NCBI RefSeq assembly: GCF_025499515.1
Contig: NZ_JAMKFA010000014.1
Coordinates: 95,759-159,758 of the forward strand
Direction of reading: 5' to 3'
DNA length: 64,000 nt
Origin: Flavobacterium odoriferum
GTDB taxonomy: Bacteria; Bacteroidota; Bacteroidia; Flavobacteriales; Flavobacteriaceae
Shown: positions 29,166-38,193 of the stretch, one piece after another
Numbering within the stretch: position 1 is the first letter of the stretch
How the letters are laid out: every line of letters begins with the position of its first letter
Program-made: the position numbers and the translations under genes
Notes under the pieces: model-generated
The model's input: only the letters and a program-made list of their open reading frames with translations
What the model was told of the DNA's origin: nothing
Database searches by the model: none

Positions 29166-30692
29166 ATGGCAGGAGGAAAATTAACCCCTAGACAGAAGAT
29201 GATCAACCTAATGTATTTGGTTTTCATCGCAATGTTGGCAATGAATATGTCAAAAGAAGTGCTTTCGGCTTTCGGATTGATGAACGAAAAGTTTGAGGCA
29301 TCAAACTCTTCTTCAGCTAAATCTAATGAGCAAAGTTTGGCTGCTTTGGATTTAAAAGCAGCAGAATCAAAAGGAGAATTTATTAAAGCTTCTGAAACTG
29401 CTCATAAAGTTTTTGATGCAAGTAAAAAGTTCTATAATTTCCTTGAAACATTAAAAGCTGAGAATTTAAAAGGGACAGAGCCTGAAGATGGTAAATTACC
29501 ATATGAAGCGATGGATAAAGCTGATAATTTAGATCACAGTTGGTTTACTGGAGATGGTTATACCAAGAGAGGTAATGATGTTATGGCTGCAATCGAGGCA
29601 TATAAATCTGAAATGAAAGTTGCCTTAAGTGACCCTAAATATGCTACTATTTTGAAGCAAGTTAATGATGCTTTTAATACAGCTGATGTTAAAAATAAGG
29701 AAGGTGTAAGTGTTAAATTTTTAGATTATCATTTTAAAGGTTTTCCTCAAATTGCTTCTCTTGCAAAATTGTCAGCATGGCAGAGCGATGTTAGAAAAAT
29801 AGAAACAGATGTAATAAACTCAGCATTAGGTAAAGCGGCCGTTGATGAATCTTCTTACAGTAAATTTGAAGCGATTGTAGTTTTAGAAAAAAATGCTTAT
29901 TTTTCTGGAGAGCAAGTTAAAGGTAAAGTTGTTTTAGGAAAGTATGATCCTAATGCTAAATTCGAAGGTTTTGTTGGGCCTGGTAGACTTGAAAATGGTC
30001 AAGCTGTAATTTCTACTACTGCAGGTGGTATTGGTGAACAGAACTTATCAGGTTCTTTTAATTTTAAAGAAAATGGAAAACCTATTAATCTACCTTTTAA
30101 AGGTTCTTATGTAGTTGTTCCACGTCCTAACCAAGCAATTATTTCTGCTGATAAAATGAATGTTGTTTATCGTGGAGTTCCTAACCCTATTTCAATTTCT
30201 GTTCCTGGTATTGCTTCTAACAAAGTTAATGCAAGTGCTCCAGGAATGTCAAAAGTAGGTGATGGTAAATTCATGCTAAAACCAGGTTCAGGTAGTGAAG
30301 TAAAAATTAATGTGACTGCTACAATGCCTGATGGTAAAGCAATGTCAAGTGCTCAAGTATTTAGAATTAAAGGTTTACCTGCTCCAACTGGTAAGGTTGG
30401 TGGTTCTGAAAAGAATTCTGGACCTAAAAATAACCTTGAGGTTTGTACAGTTACTGCAACGATGGAAGATTTCGATTTTCCAGTAAACGTAAATGTAACA
30501 CAATTCAACATTAAAGTACCTGGTCAACCTACAATTGTTGTGTCTGGTAATAAAATGGACTCAAGAGCTAGAGCCGCTATAGCAAAAGCTTCAAGAGGTG
30601 ATATTGTTATCATTTCTGAGATCAAAGCAAGTTTCCAAGGTATTGATCAGGTTGCAAAACGTGTATCGCCTTGTACTTACGAAATAAAATAA
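29166..30692 (+). CDS. gldM: GldM, T9SS/gliding motor shaft subunit
   Basis: 508-aa protein anchored by a single N-terminal helix (MINLMYLVFIAMLAMNMSKEV) that sits inside the GldL pentamer, followed by four periplasmic domains (helical D1, then beta-rich D2-D4, beginning near FEAIVVLEKNAYFSGEQVKG). The dimeric shaft transmits torque from the inner membrane to the GldKN ring. The C-terminal PCTYEIK ending and the overall length are normal for the family. Confidence 0.96.
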   Translation: MAGGKLTPRQKMINLMYLVFIAMLAMNMSKEVLSAFGLMNEKFEASNSSSAKSNEQSLAALDLKAAESKGEFIKASETAHKVFDASKKFYNFLETLKAENLKGTEPEDGKLPYEAMDKADNLDHSWFTGDGYTKRGNDVMAAIEAYKSEMKVALSDPKYATILKQVNDAFNTADVKNKEGVSVKFLDYHFKGFPQIASLAKLSAWQSDVRKIETDVINSALGKAAVDESSYSKFEAIVVLEKNAYFSGEQVKGKVVLGKYDPNAKFEGFVGPGRLENGQAVISTTAGGIGEQNLSGSFNFKENGKPINLPFKGSYVVVPRPNQAIISADKMNVVYRGVPNPISISVPGIASNKVNASAPGMSKVGDGKFMLKPGSGSEVKINVTATMPDGKAMSSAQVFRIKGLPAPTGKVGGSEKNSGPKNNLEVCTVTATMEDFDFPVNVNVTQFNIKVPGQPTIVVSGNKMDSRARAAIAKASRGDIVIISEIKASFQGIDQVAKRVSPCTYEIK

Positions 30693-30731
30693 AAAATTAT
30701 ATTTTGCGTTTATAAAGTAAACCAAATTAAA

Positions 30732-31664
30732 ATGAATAAGATGAATTGGAGAAATAGTATTGCAATTTTAGCATTAGGTTTAAGTTCAACTTTTACTTTT
30801 GCTCAGTCTAATCTTTTAAATGCTAAAACGCCTGATCAAATCGGGAAGAAAACGGAAGCAGAATTAAGTGCAGACAATGACAAACCTTTACCTTACGGTT
30901 ATGTTCATGATAGAGATATCTTGATGGGTAAGCGTATGTGGGAAATCATCGATTTAGATGAAAGAGTTAACTTTCCACTTTATTTTCCTGTAGATGGTGA
31001 TGTTATGTCTTCTCCAGATAGAAGACCATTGTACAATGTTTTGGTTTCTGCTATCAAAGAAGGTAAGATTTCTGAGGTATACGATTCAAGTTATTTTACA
31101 ACTAAAAAGACTTTGAAAGATATTGAAGCTTCTTTATTCAAAATTGACACTTCAGATGTTGGTAGAGAACAAATGAATGAGGATATTGATGCTTACAGAA
31201 AGGGAACTAAAAAGATTTCTGAAGAGTATATCAGAAAAACTGAAATTCAAGCTTATGATGTAGATGCCTATAAGGTTGTTGGATATTGGTATTTTGATAA
31301 ACGCCAAGGAGAGTTAAAATATCGTATGTTAGGAATTTGCCCTGTTGTACCAGACGTTTATACGATGGGTGATGATAGTGCACAAAAAGAATACATTGAA
31401 TTATTTTGGGTTTATTTTCCATCTTCAAGAGATGTTCTTCATGCTGCAAAAGCATTCAACAACAGAAACTCTGCAATGTCATTTACATTTGATCATTTGT
31501 TAAATGCAAGACGTTTCAGTGGTGTAGTTTATTTAGAAGAAAATGTGTATGGAGATCGTTTAATCAAAGATTATATGAAAGAAAATGCACAAATGCAATT
31601 ACTAGAATCTGAGCGCGTAAAAGAAAAAATTCGTGACTTCGAACAAGATATGTGGAATTATTAA
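30732..31664 (+). CDS. gldN: GldN, T9SS/gliding ring protein
   Basis: 310-aa periplasmic protein with a signal peptide (about residues 1-25, ending FAQ), followed by the family core (PLPYGYVHDRDILMGKRMW, IDLDERVNFPLYFPVD, RPLYNVLVSAIKEGKI). GldN joins GldK in the periplasmic ring of the type IX secretion system. A second ATG at 30741 could be used instead. It is the last gene of the operon; a hairpin terminator begins 27 bp after the stop codon. Confidence 0.95.
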   Translation: MNKMNWRNSIAILALGLSSTFTFAQSNLLNAKTPDQIGKKTEAELSADNDKPLPYGYVHDRDILMGKRMWEIIDLDERVNFPLYFPVDGDVMSSPDRRPLYNVLVSAIKEGKISEVYDSSYFTTKKTLKDIEASLFKIDTSDVGREQMNEDIDAYRKGTKKISEEYIRKTEIQAYDVDAYKVVGYWYFDKRQGELKYRMLGICPVVPDVYTMGDDSAQKEYIELFWVYFPSSRDVLHAAKAFNNRNSAMSFTFDHLLNARRFSGVVYLEENVYGDRLIKDYMKENAQMQLLESERVKEKIRDFEQDMWNY

Positions 31665-31690
31665 TAATATTTCTCCAATTTCATTTAAAA

Positions 31691-31717
31691 AAACTCTTAC
31701 CATTGGTAAGAGTTTTT
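31691..31717 (+). terminator. Intrinsic terminator of gldKLMN
   Basis: Perfect stem AAACTCTTACC / GGTAAGAGTTT with a 3-nt loop and a following T-run, between gldN and the oxidoreductase gene. Confidence 0.9.
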
Positions 31718-31729
31718 TAATTTTACAGC

Positions 31730-32782
31730 ATGATAGATTTTATAATCGTAGGAAATGGTTTAGCCGGTATTTCATTTGCGGAAATAGCTTTGCAAAGCAA
31801 TAAATCAATTTTTGTTTTTGATAATAATTCGCAACCTTCATCACGTGTGGCCGGAGGATTATATAATCCTGTGGTGTTAAAACGTTTCAGTGAAGTTTGG
31901 AAAGCAAAGGAACAAATTGATTTTGCTTTTCCTTTGTATCATAAAATTCAATCAAAGTTGAATGTCGTTTTCGATTTTGAATTGCCAATACTTCGTAAAT
32001 TATATTCATTTGAAGAACAAAACAATTGGTTCCAAGCTGCTGATAAACCAAATTTAGCCCCTTTTTTAGATGCTAAATTAGTTAAAAGTTCTTATGAAAG
32101 CATTCAATCTCCATTTCACTATGGAAAAGTGAATAATACCGGTTATTTAGAAATTTCAACTTTGATTGAAGCCTATTCTAATTATCTGAAATCACTAAAT
32201 AGTTTTTCAAATGAAGGTTTCAATTATAATGAAATTGAATTTTTAGATAATGGTATCCAATATAAAAACATTAAAGCTAAGCACATCATCTTTGCCGAAG
32301 GTTTTGGATTACACGCTAATCCTTATTTTAATGATTTGCCATTAGATGGTACAAAAGGCGAATTGCTAATCATCAAAGCTCCTAATTTAGATTTGGATGT
32401 CGTGATAAAGTCAAGTGTGTTTATACTTCCAATTGGTAACGATTTGTATAAAGTAGGAGCTACTTATGATTGGAAAGACAAAACAAATACTCCAACTGAG
32501 GAAGGAAAACAAGAGTTGGTTGACAAGTTAAAAGAAATTATTTCTTGTGATTTTGAAATTGTAAAGCACTTTGGTGGCGTGAGACCTACAGTTAAGGACA
32601 GAAGACCATTAGTTGGAACGCATCCTGAGTTCAAACAGCTACATGTATTAAATGGCTTAGGAACACGAGGTGTAATGCTTGGGCCCTATTTGGCCAATCA
32701 ATTATTTCAGCATATTGAAAACAATATTCCCTTGGAAAAAGAAATAGATATAATAAGATGTTATAAAAAAAACCGAAACTAA
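31730..32782 (+). CDS. FAD-dependent oxidoreductase (DAO family)
   Basis: 350-aa flavoprotein of the D-amino-acid-oxidase superfamily. The N-terminal Rossmann motif DFIIVGNGLAGISFAE binds FAD; the C-terminal segment HVLNGLGTRGVMLGPYLANQL is the usual second FAD contact. The segment VRPTVKDRRPLVGTHPEF is also typical of glycine/sarcosine/D-amino-acid oxidases and of MnmC-type C-terminal domains. The substrate cannot be read from the sequence. I recall a gene of this kind following gldN in other Flavobacteriia, but no functional link to gliding is known to me. It is separated from gldN by a terminator. Confidence 0.8.
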   Translation: MIDFIIVGNGLAGISFAEIALQSNKSIFVFDNNSQPSSRVAGGLYNPVVLKRFSEVWKAKEQIDFAFPLYHKIQSKLNVVFDFELPILRKLYSFEEQNNWFQAADKPNLAPFLDAKLVKSSYESIQSPFHYGKVNNTGYLEISTLIEAYSNYLKSLNSFSNEGFNYNEIEFLDNGIQYKNIKAKHIIFAEGFGLHANPYFNDLPLDGTKGELLIIKAPNLDLDVVIKSSVFILPIGNDLYKVGATYDWKDKTNTPTEEGKQELVDKLKEIISCDFEIVKHFGGVRPTVKDRRPLVGTHPEFKQLHVLNGLGTRGVMLGPYLANQLFQHIENNIPLEKEIDIIRCYKKNRN

Positions 32783-32798
32783 TTTGTTTCGGTTTTTT
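32765..32798. terminator. Bidirectional intrinsic terminator
   Basis: Stem AAACCGAAAC / GTTTCGGTTT with a 6-nt loop, A-run before and T-run after, between the convergent oxidoreductase and DUF983 genes; its left arm overlaps the end of the oxidoreductase frame. Confidence 0.88.
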
Positions 32799-32800
32799 GT

Positions 32801-33214
32801 TTATCTAAGTGTGGCTTTCTTTTCGCCTTTATGTTGTTTCCAATCCTTGTCGTAACTCATAAACATATTGATCCATATGTTTCTTGATAATCTCATGATT
32901 ACGGGCATAAAAACAATTAGAGTAATGATTATAGCAATAAAATTGTTTACCAAATTCTTTTCTCCAACAAAGAAATAGGTGATGATAAAAGCCGCTACGC
33001 CAAATGCAATTCCTAAGGCATAACTCACATACATAGCGCCATAAAAAAATGAAGGTTCAATTTTATATTTGGTTCCACAATGGCTACAATTTTCGTGCAT
33101 TTTGTACACATTTAGAACATTATACGGATTTTTGTCTAAATACATGCTTTCTTCATTGCAAGTTGGACAACTTCCTGTTAAAATGCTATTTAATTTGGAT
33201 CCTTTTTTTAACAT
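32801..33214 (-). CDS. DUF983 family membrane protein
   Basis: 137-aa protein; the ATG at 33214 is preferred to a TTG two codons upstream. The N-terminus has two CxxC pairs (GSCPTCNEES and ENCSHCGTKY), forming a predicted zinc ribbon. Two membrane helices follow (about residues 60-85 and 92-115). This is the layout of the DUF983 family, which in some bacteria lies near cytochrome oxidase genes; here it stands alone, divergent from an ABC-F gene. Function unknown. Confidence 0.85.
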   Translation of the reverse strand: MLKKGSKLNSILTGSCPTCNEESMYLDKNPYNVLNVYKMHENCSHCGTKYKIEPSFFYGAMYVSYALGIAFGVAAFIITYFFVGEKNLVNNFIAIIITLIVFMPVIMRLSRNIWINMFMSYDKDWKQHKGEKKATLR

Positions 33215-33231
33215 TTGCAAAATATTTTACA

Positions 33232-33239
33232 CAAAGGTA
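33232..33239 (-). promoter_or_regulatory. Predicted -7 element for the DUF983 gene
   Basis: TACCTTTG on the minus strand, an exact match to the -7 consensus, about 18 nt upstream of the start codon. The -33 TTG is not convincing. Confidence 0.4.
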
Positions 33240-33281
33240 CAATAACTAACTATTCCTAGTGTAACAATTGTAACATTCAAT

Positions 33282-35198
33282 ATGCTAAACATACATAATT
33301 TATCGGTTTCATTTGGTGGAACATATCTTTTTGAAGAAGTAACTTTTAGATTGGGTTCTGGCGATAGAGTTGGACTTGTCGGAAAAAATGGTGCTGGAAA
33401 ATCAACCATGTTGAAAATTTTAGCCAAAGATTTTGCTCCAGATTTAGGTCAAATTGCGACAGAAAAGGAAGTGAAAATGGGTTTTCTTCGTCAGGATATC
33501 GATTTTGTAAAAGGAAGAACCGTTTTGGAAGAAGCATACCAAGCTTTTGAAGAAATCAAACGTGCTGAATTCCGAATTGATGAAATCAATCATCAATTAG
33601 TTACTAGAACCGATTATGAAAGTCAAGAATATTCGGATTTGATTGAAGAATTGAGTGATGTTACGCATCATTATGAAGTTCTTGGAGGATATAACTATGT
33701 TGGAGATACTGAGAAAATCCTTTTAGGTCTTGGATTTAAAAGAGAAGATTTTGACAATCAAACTGATACTTTTTCAGGAGGATGGAGAATGCGTATTGAA
33801 TTAGCAAAATTATTATTGCAATCCAATGATATTTTACTTTTAGATGAGCCTACGAATCACTTGGATATTGAAAGTATCATTTGGTTAGAAGGTTTTCTAC
33901 GAAATTTCCCAGGCGTAGTCGTAATTGTTTCTCACGATAAAATGTTTTTAGATAATGTGACGAATCGTACTATCGAAATTTCATTAGGTAAAGCTTACGA
34001 TTTCAACAAACCATATTCTGAATATTTAGTATTGCGTCAGGAAATTCGCGAAAAGCAATTGGCAACGCAAAAAAATCAAGCTAAGAAAATTGAAGAGACT
34101 GAAAAGTTAATTGAAAAGTTTAGAGCAAAAGCTTCTAAAGCATCGATGGCGCAATCTTTGATTAAAAAATTAGATAAAGTAGAACGAATTGAAGTGGATG
34201 AAGACGACAATTCGGTAATGAACATTTCGTTTCCAGTTTCGCAAACTCCAGGAAGAGTAGTTATAGAAGCAGAACATGTTACCAAAGCCTATGGTGATAA
34301 AACCATTTTAAAAGACATTTCACTTTTAGTAGAAAGAGGAAGTAAAGTAGCTTTCGTTGGTCAAAATGGCCAAGGAAAATCAACGTTTATGAAAGCAATC
34401 GTAAACGAATTTGAGTACGAAGGTTCTATTAAATTAGGTCATAACGTGCAATTGGGATATTTTGCTCAAAATCAAGCGGAATATTTAGATGGCGAAATTA
34501 CGCTACTACAAACTATGGAAGAAGCTGCAACAGATACTAACCGTTCTAAAGTTCGCGATATGTTGGGTTCGTTTTTATTCCGTGGTGATGATGTGGAGAA
34601 AAAAGTAAAAGTACTTTCGGGTGGTGAAAGAAATCGTTTGGCACTTTGTAAATTGCTTTTACAACCGATAAACGTTTTGGTAATGGACGAACCAACCAAT
34701 CACTTGGATATTAAGTCTAAAAACGTTTTAAAAGCCGCTTTAAAGCAGTTTGAAGGAACTTTGTTGTTGGTATCTCACGACCGTGATTTCTTGCAAGGGA
34801 TGTCAAATATTGTGTACGAATTCAAAGATCAGAAAATCAGAGAATATTTAGGCGATATCAATTTCTTCTTAGAGCAAAAAAATGCCATGAATATGCGTGA
34901 AATTGAAAAGAAAGAGGTGGTTTCCAATGCAAACACAAATAAAGCAGTTAAAAACATTTCTTACGAAGACCAAAAGAAAGCCAAATCATTACAGAACAGA
35001 TTGAGCAAAATTGAAAGTCAAATTCAGCAATTAGAAAAAGATATTCAATTAGACGATAAAGCATTAGCATCAAATTACGACAAACATATTGAAGATGCTA
35101 CGTTTTTTGCAGCATACGAAAAAAAGAAAAAAGAGTTGGAACAATTATTAGAAGATTGGGAAAACGTGCAATTAGAAATTGAAGAGTTAAATAGTTAA
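33282..35198 (+). CDS. ABC-F family ATP-binding protein
   Basis: 638-aa soluble protein with two ABC ATPase domains and no membrane helices. The first has Walker A GKNGAGKST, signature FSGGWRMR and Walker B LLLDEPTNHLDIES. The second has GQNGQGKST, LSGGERNR and LVMDEPTNHLDIKS. Between them is the charged helical linker of the ABC-F class, and the C-terminus ends in a coiled coil (about residues 565-635). ABC-F proteins act on ribosomes, in translation or antibiotic resistance; this one resembles the housekeeping Uup/YdiF-type group. A hairpin terminator follows. Confidence 0.93.
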   Translation: MLNIHNLSVSFGGTYLFEEVTFRLGSGDRVGLVGKNGAGKSTMLKILAKDFAPDLGQIATEKEVKMGFLRQDIDFVKGRTVLEEAYQAFEEIKRAEFRIDEINHQLVTRTDYESQEYSDLIEELSDVTHHYEVLGGYNYVGDTEKILLGLGFKREDFDNQTDTFSGGWRMRIELAKLLLQSNDILLLDEPTNHLDIESIIWLEGFLRNFPGVVVIVSHDKMFLDNVTNRTIEISLGKAYDFNKPYSEYLVLRQEIREKQLATQKNQAKKIEETEKLIEKFRAKASKASMAQSLIKKLDKVERIEVDEDDNSVMNISFPVSQTPGRVVIEAEHVTKAYGDKTILKDISLLVERGSKVAFVGQNGQGKSTFMKAIVNEFEYEGSIKLGHNVQLGYFAQNQAEYLDGEITLLQTMEEAATDTNRSKVRDMLGSFLFRGDDVEKKVKVLSGGERNRLALCKLLLQPINVLVMDEPTNHLDIKSKNVLKAALKQFEGTLLLVSHDRDFLQGMSNIVYEFKDQKIREYLGDINFFLEQKNAMNMREIEKKEVVSNANTNKAVKNISYEDQKKAKSLQNRLSKIESQIQQLEKDIQLDDKALASNYDKHIEDATFFAAYEKKKKELEQLLEDWENVQLEIEELNS

Positions 35199-35238
35199 TT
35201 ACAAAATAATAAATTATAACAATTCAAAAACAAGCAAG

Positions 35239-35279
35239 CAATCGCAATGATTATTATGATTATTGCGATTTTATTTTTT
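35239..35279 (+). terminator. Intrinsic terminator of the ABC-F gene
   Basis: Stem AATCGCAAT (35240-35248) / ATTGCGATT (35262-35270), partly extendable into the AT-rich loop, followed by a T-rich tract. Confidence 0.8.
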
Positions 35280-35377
35280 CTAAAATATTTTAAGTAGACT
35301 AACTTCATATTTTGAATTATTTATTGGGTAAATATCAAGTTATTTAGTTTTTGTTGAAATACGCTTTTTGTCGTATT

Positions 35378-36034
35378 CTATATTAGATTGTTTCTTTTGG
35401 CTTTTTGGACAGCCTCTAATTTATTGTGAACTTGTAGTTTGGTATAAATGTTTTCGATATGCTTTCTTACAGTTGAAGGTGATAAAAATAAATTTTCGGC
35501 AATAATGGTATAACTTAAACCTTGTGCTAATTGTTCTAATACGTCAATCTCTCTTGGAGATAATTTAATAATTTCTTCTTCTTTTTTGTTGTTTAAATCA
35601 ATAGGGTTTCGAAGTAATTTAAGTGTTTTAAGCGCTATTGAAGGATTCATTGCCGCTCCACCATTTAATGTTTCAATTATTCCATTATATAGGTTTTTTG
35701 GTTCTACTTCTTTTAATAAATAACCATCAGCACCAGCTTTTATAGCACTAAAAATATTTTCATCGTTATCAAAAACCGTTAACATTATTACTTTTATATG
35801 TGGATATTTTTGTTTTACAATTTCTGTTGCTTCAATGCCGTTTAAAATAGGCATGTCAATATCCATTAAAATAACGTCTATGTTGTGATTTGTGTCAATT
35901 TTTGTTAATAATTCAGCACCATTTAAAGCAGTAGACTTGATTTTTATATCTTCAAAAAAAGATAGTTTTTCTTGTATTGCTTTAATGAGAAATGTATTGT
36001 CGTCTACTATTATGGTGTTGATTTTTTTTGACAT
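35378..36034 (-). CDS. NarL/LuxR-type response regulator
   Basis: 218-aa two-component regulator. The receiver domain carries the acidic pocket (TIIVDDNTFL), the phospho-acceptor Asp in DVILMDIDMPILNG and the conserved Lys in LLKEVEP. The C-terminal LuxR-type helix-turn-helix is LSPREIDVLEQLAQGLSYT followed by LSPSTVRKHIENIYTKL. It starts 3 bp after the OmpA-family gene and is the last gene of the histidine kinase-OmpA-regulator operon, so it is very probably the partner of the kinase at 38194-40110. Target genes unknown. Confidence 0.92.
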   Translation of the reverse strand: MSKKINTIIVDDNTFLIKAIQEKLSFFEDIKIKSTALNGAELLTKIDTNHNIDVILMDIDMPILNGIEATEIVKQKYPHIKVIMLTVFDNDENIFSAIKAGADGYLLKEVEPKNLYNGIIETLNGGAAMNPSIALKTLKLLRNPIDLNNKKEEEIIKLSPREIDVLEQLAQGLSYTIIAENLFLSPSTVRKHIENIYTKLQVHNKLEAVQKAKRNNLI

Positions 36035-36037
36035 TTT

Positions 36038-38116
36038 TTACATTTCTAAAATTATAAATTCAACTCTTCTGTTTTGTTGCTTGCCTTCTTCGGTGTCATT
36101 TTTTGCAATAAATTTTGATTCACCATAACCTTTTGCAGATAATCGATTTTGATTAATTCCTTTTTTAATCAAATAATTCATTACTGCATTTGCTCTATTG
36201 TTTGATAAAGTTACGTTATTTTCGTCAGAACCCACTGCATCTGTATGTCCTCCAATTTCAATAACTGTGTTTTTGTTTTCTGATAAGATAGTATAAAGCC
36301 TGTCTAATTCAGCAAAAGATTCGTTTAATAAGGTGTATTTTCCAGAATCAAAGAAAATATTATTTAATCGAATTGTTTGTCCTTTTTCGATTGGGTTTAG
36401 GTACAAATCCACCGTAATTTCTTTATATTCTTTTAAGTTTGATAAGTCTACATTTTCTGTTACTGCATAATACCCTTTTTTTTCGGACATAAAACTATAA
36501 GTTGTTCCATAAGGTAAAACAATTTTATAGCTCCCAGTTTTAGGATCAGAAATGGCAGTTCCTAATTCTTTGTTTGTTTTTAAATCGTTATAGATAACAG
36601 GAGCACTTAAAGTAGTTTTTGTTTTAGCATCATAAATTTTTCCTTTTACAAGTACAACAGGATCTTGTTTTACAGTATTTGCAATTTCCCAAATGTCTTT
36701 GTCTCTTGAGATAAAGGCTTTATCACCTTTTGCAGCAAGAAAAATACTTAACTCAGTTCCTGGTGTGTTGATGACTTTTCCTAAATTTTGTGGTGTTGTC
36801 CAATTGGTCCACGTATCGTCTAAACGTTTTGAAACAAATAAGTCAAAACCACCATATCCGTTATGTCCTCTACTTGCAAAATAAAGCGTTTTTCCGTCAG
36901 CAGCTAAAAAAGGATTCGCTTCTTCGTCAAAAGTATTGATAACATTTCCTAAGTTTTTTGCTTTGGTCCAAGTATTGTCTTCTTTTAGAAAACTAACATA
37001 AAGATCTTTTACACCATAACCTTCTGGTCTTTCAACAGATTGTAACAAGTGTTTGTTGTCTGAAGCCAAATAAAAACCTACAAATTCGTTGGTGTTTACA
37101 AAATCTTCAATTATAACGTCTGTTGGAATTTCCCAGCCATTTGAAGTTTTTATGGATAGCGAAACTCCGTTTCCATTTGTTGACCCATCATTTTTTTTGT
37201 AACGATTTCCTAATAATACAGAATTATTATCTGGCGAAGTTGAAATTACAAAGTTATAGCCATCATTGTTAATTGGTTTTCCCATGTTTTTTAATGGAGT
37301 CCAATTGCCATTAGCATCTTTTGTAGTATACCAAACATCATCTTTAGGGCTATCAACGTTTTGTGGGCAGTTTTTTCTATCTACATATAAAATTGTTCCG
37401 TCAGCAGAAATTACTGGATTAGTTTCTTCATATTCTTTAGATGAAACAAATTCTGGGAGTTTTGTAATTGTTAAATTGGGATCAAATGTTTCAACTACAT
37501 TGATTGTTTTTTCAAATTTTGTAACTTTTATATTCTCAATTTCAATTTTCATTTTTGCATCAAGAATAAACCCAAATTTTGAACCAAAATAACTATGATC
37601 TCCGCTTTGATTTACAAGAACATCGTTGATGTAGAATTTTACAATATTTGCTCTTTTTATGATTTTTAATTTGTTTGAACCGTTATAGCCTTTAATTGAT
37701 TTTTCAACTTTCCATTTTTTATTGTATGTAAAATTGCTGTTATAATATTCATACAATTGGTTTTGTTTATCGGGAGTAATTTGTGCAACTCTGTAGTATG
37801 AATTATCGTTATAGCAAGACCAAACTAATCCATAAGAATTAAAATCTTTTTCTGATTTTAATACAGACATTGTTGTTTCAATATCGAAATCATTTTGGTC
37901 GGCATTAAAATTCAAATTATACAAATGCCATTTTGTTTTTGTTGGATCATTATTTTCAATTATTAGCTTTCCGTTTTTTAGGTAGGAAACATAATTTTCG
38001 TTGTTTGATGTCCATTTGTTTTTATCATCATCAAAATTATCTTCAAAAATAATTTCTTGAGAAACAGCAGTTGTAGTAATAAGTAAAATACTTAAAAAAT
38101 GTAAAAATTTTATCAT
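36038..38116 (-). CDS. PD40-repeat, OmpA-family outer-membrane/periplasmic protein
   Basis: 692-aa exported protein (signal peptide about residues 1-19). Domains in order: a concanavalin-like lectin fold (FEDNFDDDKNKWTSN to about 200), several PD40/beta-propeller repeats (SADGTILYVDRKN, SPDNNSVLLGNRY, AADGKTLYFASRGHNGYGG), a short carboxypeptidase-regulatory-like domain, and a C-terminal OmpA peptidoglycan-binding domain (NIFFDSGKYTLLNES, IEIGGHTDAVGSDENNVTLSNNRA). It lies between a histidine kinase gene and its likely response regulator gene (3 bp to the regulator), suggesting a role in sensing the envelope state or ligands for that system. Confidence 0.88.
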   Translation of the reverse strand: MIKFLHFLSILLITTTAVSQEIIFEDNFDDDKNKWTSNNENYVSYLKNGKLIIENNDPTKTKWHLYNLNFNADQNDFDIETTMSVLKSEKDFNSYGLVWSCYNDNSYYRVAQITPDKQNQLYEYYNSNFTYNKKWKVEKSIKGYNGSNKLKIIKRANIVKFYINDVLVNQSGDHSYFGSKFGFILDAKMKIEIENIKVTKFEKTINVVETFDPNLTITKLPEFVSSKEYEETNPVISADGTILYVDRKNCPQNVDSPKDDVWYTTKDANGNWTPLKNMGKPINNDGYNFVISTSPDNNSVLLGNRYKKNDGSTNGNGVSLSIKTSNGWEIPTDVIIEDFVNTNEFVGFYLASDNKHLLQSVERPEGYGVKDLYVSFLKEDNTWTKAKNLGNVINTFDEEANPFLAADGKTLYFASRGHNGYGGFDLFVSKRLDDTWTNWTTPQNLGKVINTPGTELSIFLAAKGDKAFISRDKDIWEIANTVKQDPVVLVKGKIYDAKTKTTLSAPVIYNDLKTNKELGTAISDPKTGSYKIVLPYGTTYSFMSEKKGYYAVTENVDLSNLKEYKEITVDLYLNPIEKGQTIRLNNIFFDSGKYTLLNESFAELDRLYTILSENKNTVIEIGGHTDAVGSDENNVTLSNNRANAVMNYLIKKGINQNRLSAKGYGESKFIAKNDTEEGKQQNRRVEFIILEM

Positions 38117-38193
38117 CGGGAATGTTTTTATACTAATGTCAAAATTGCTTTTTATTTTGTTATGAAACTATACGTCAAATGCCGTATTTAACA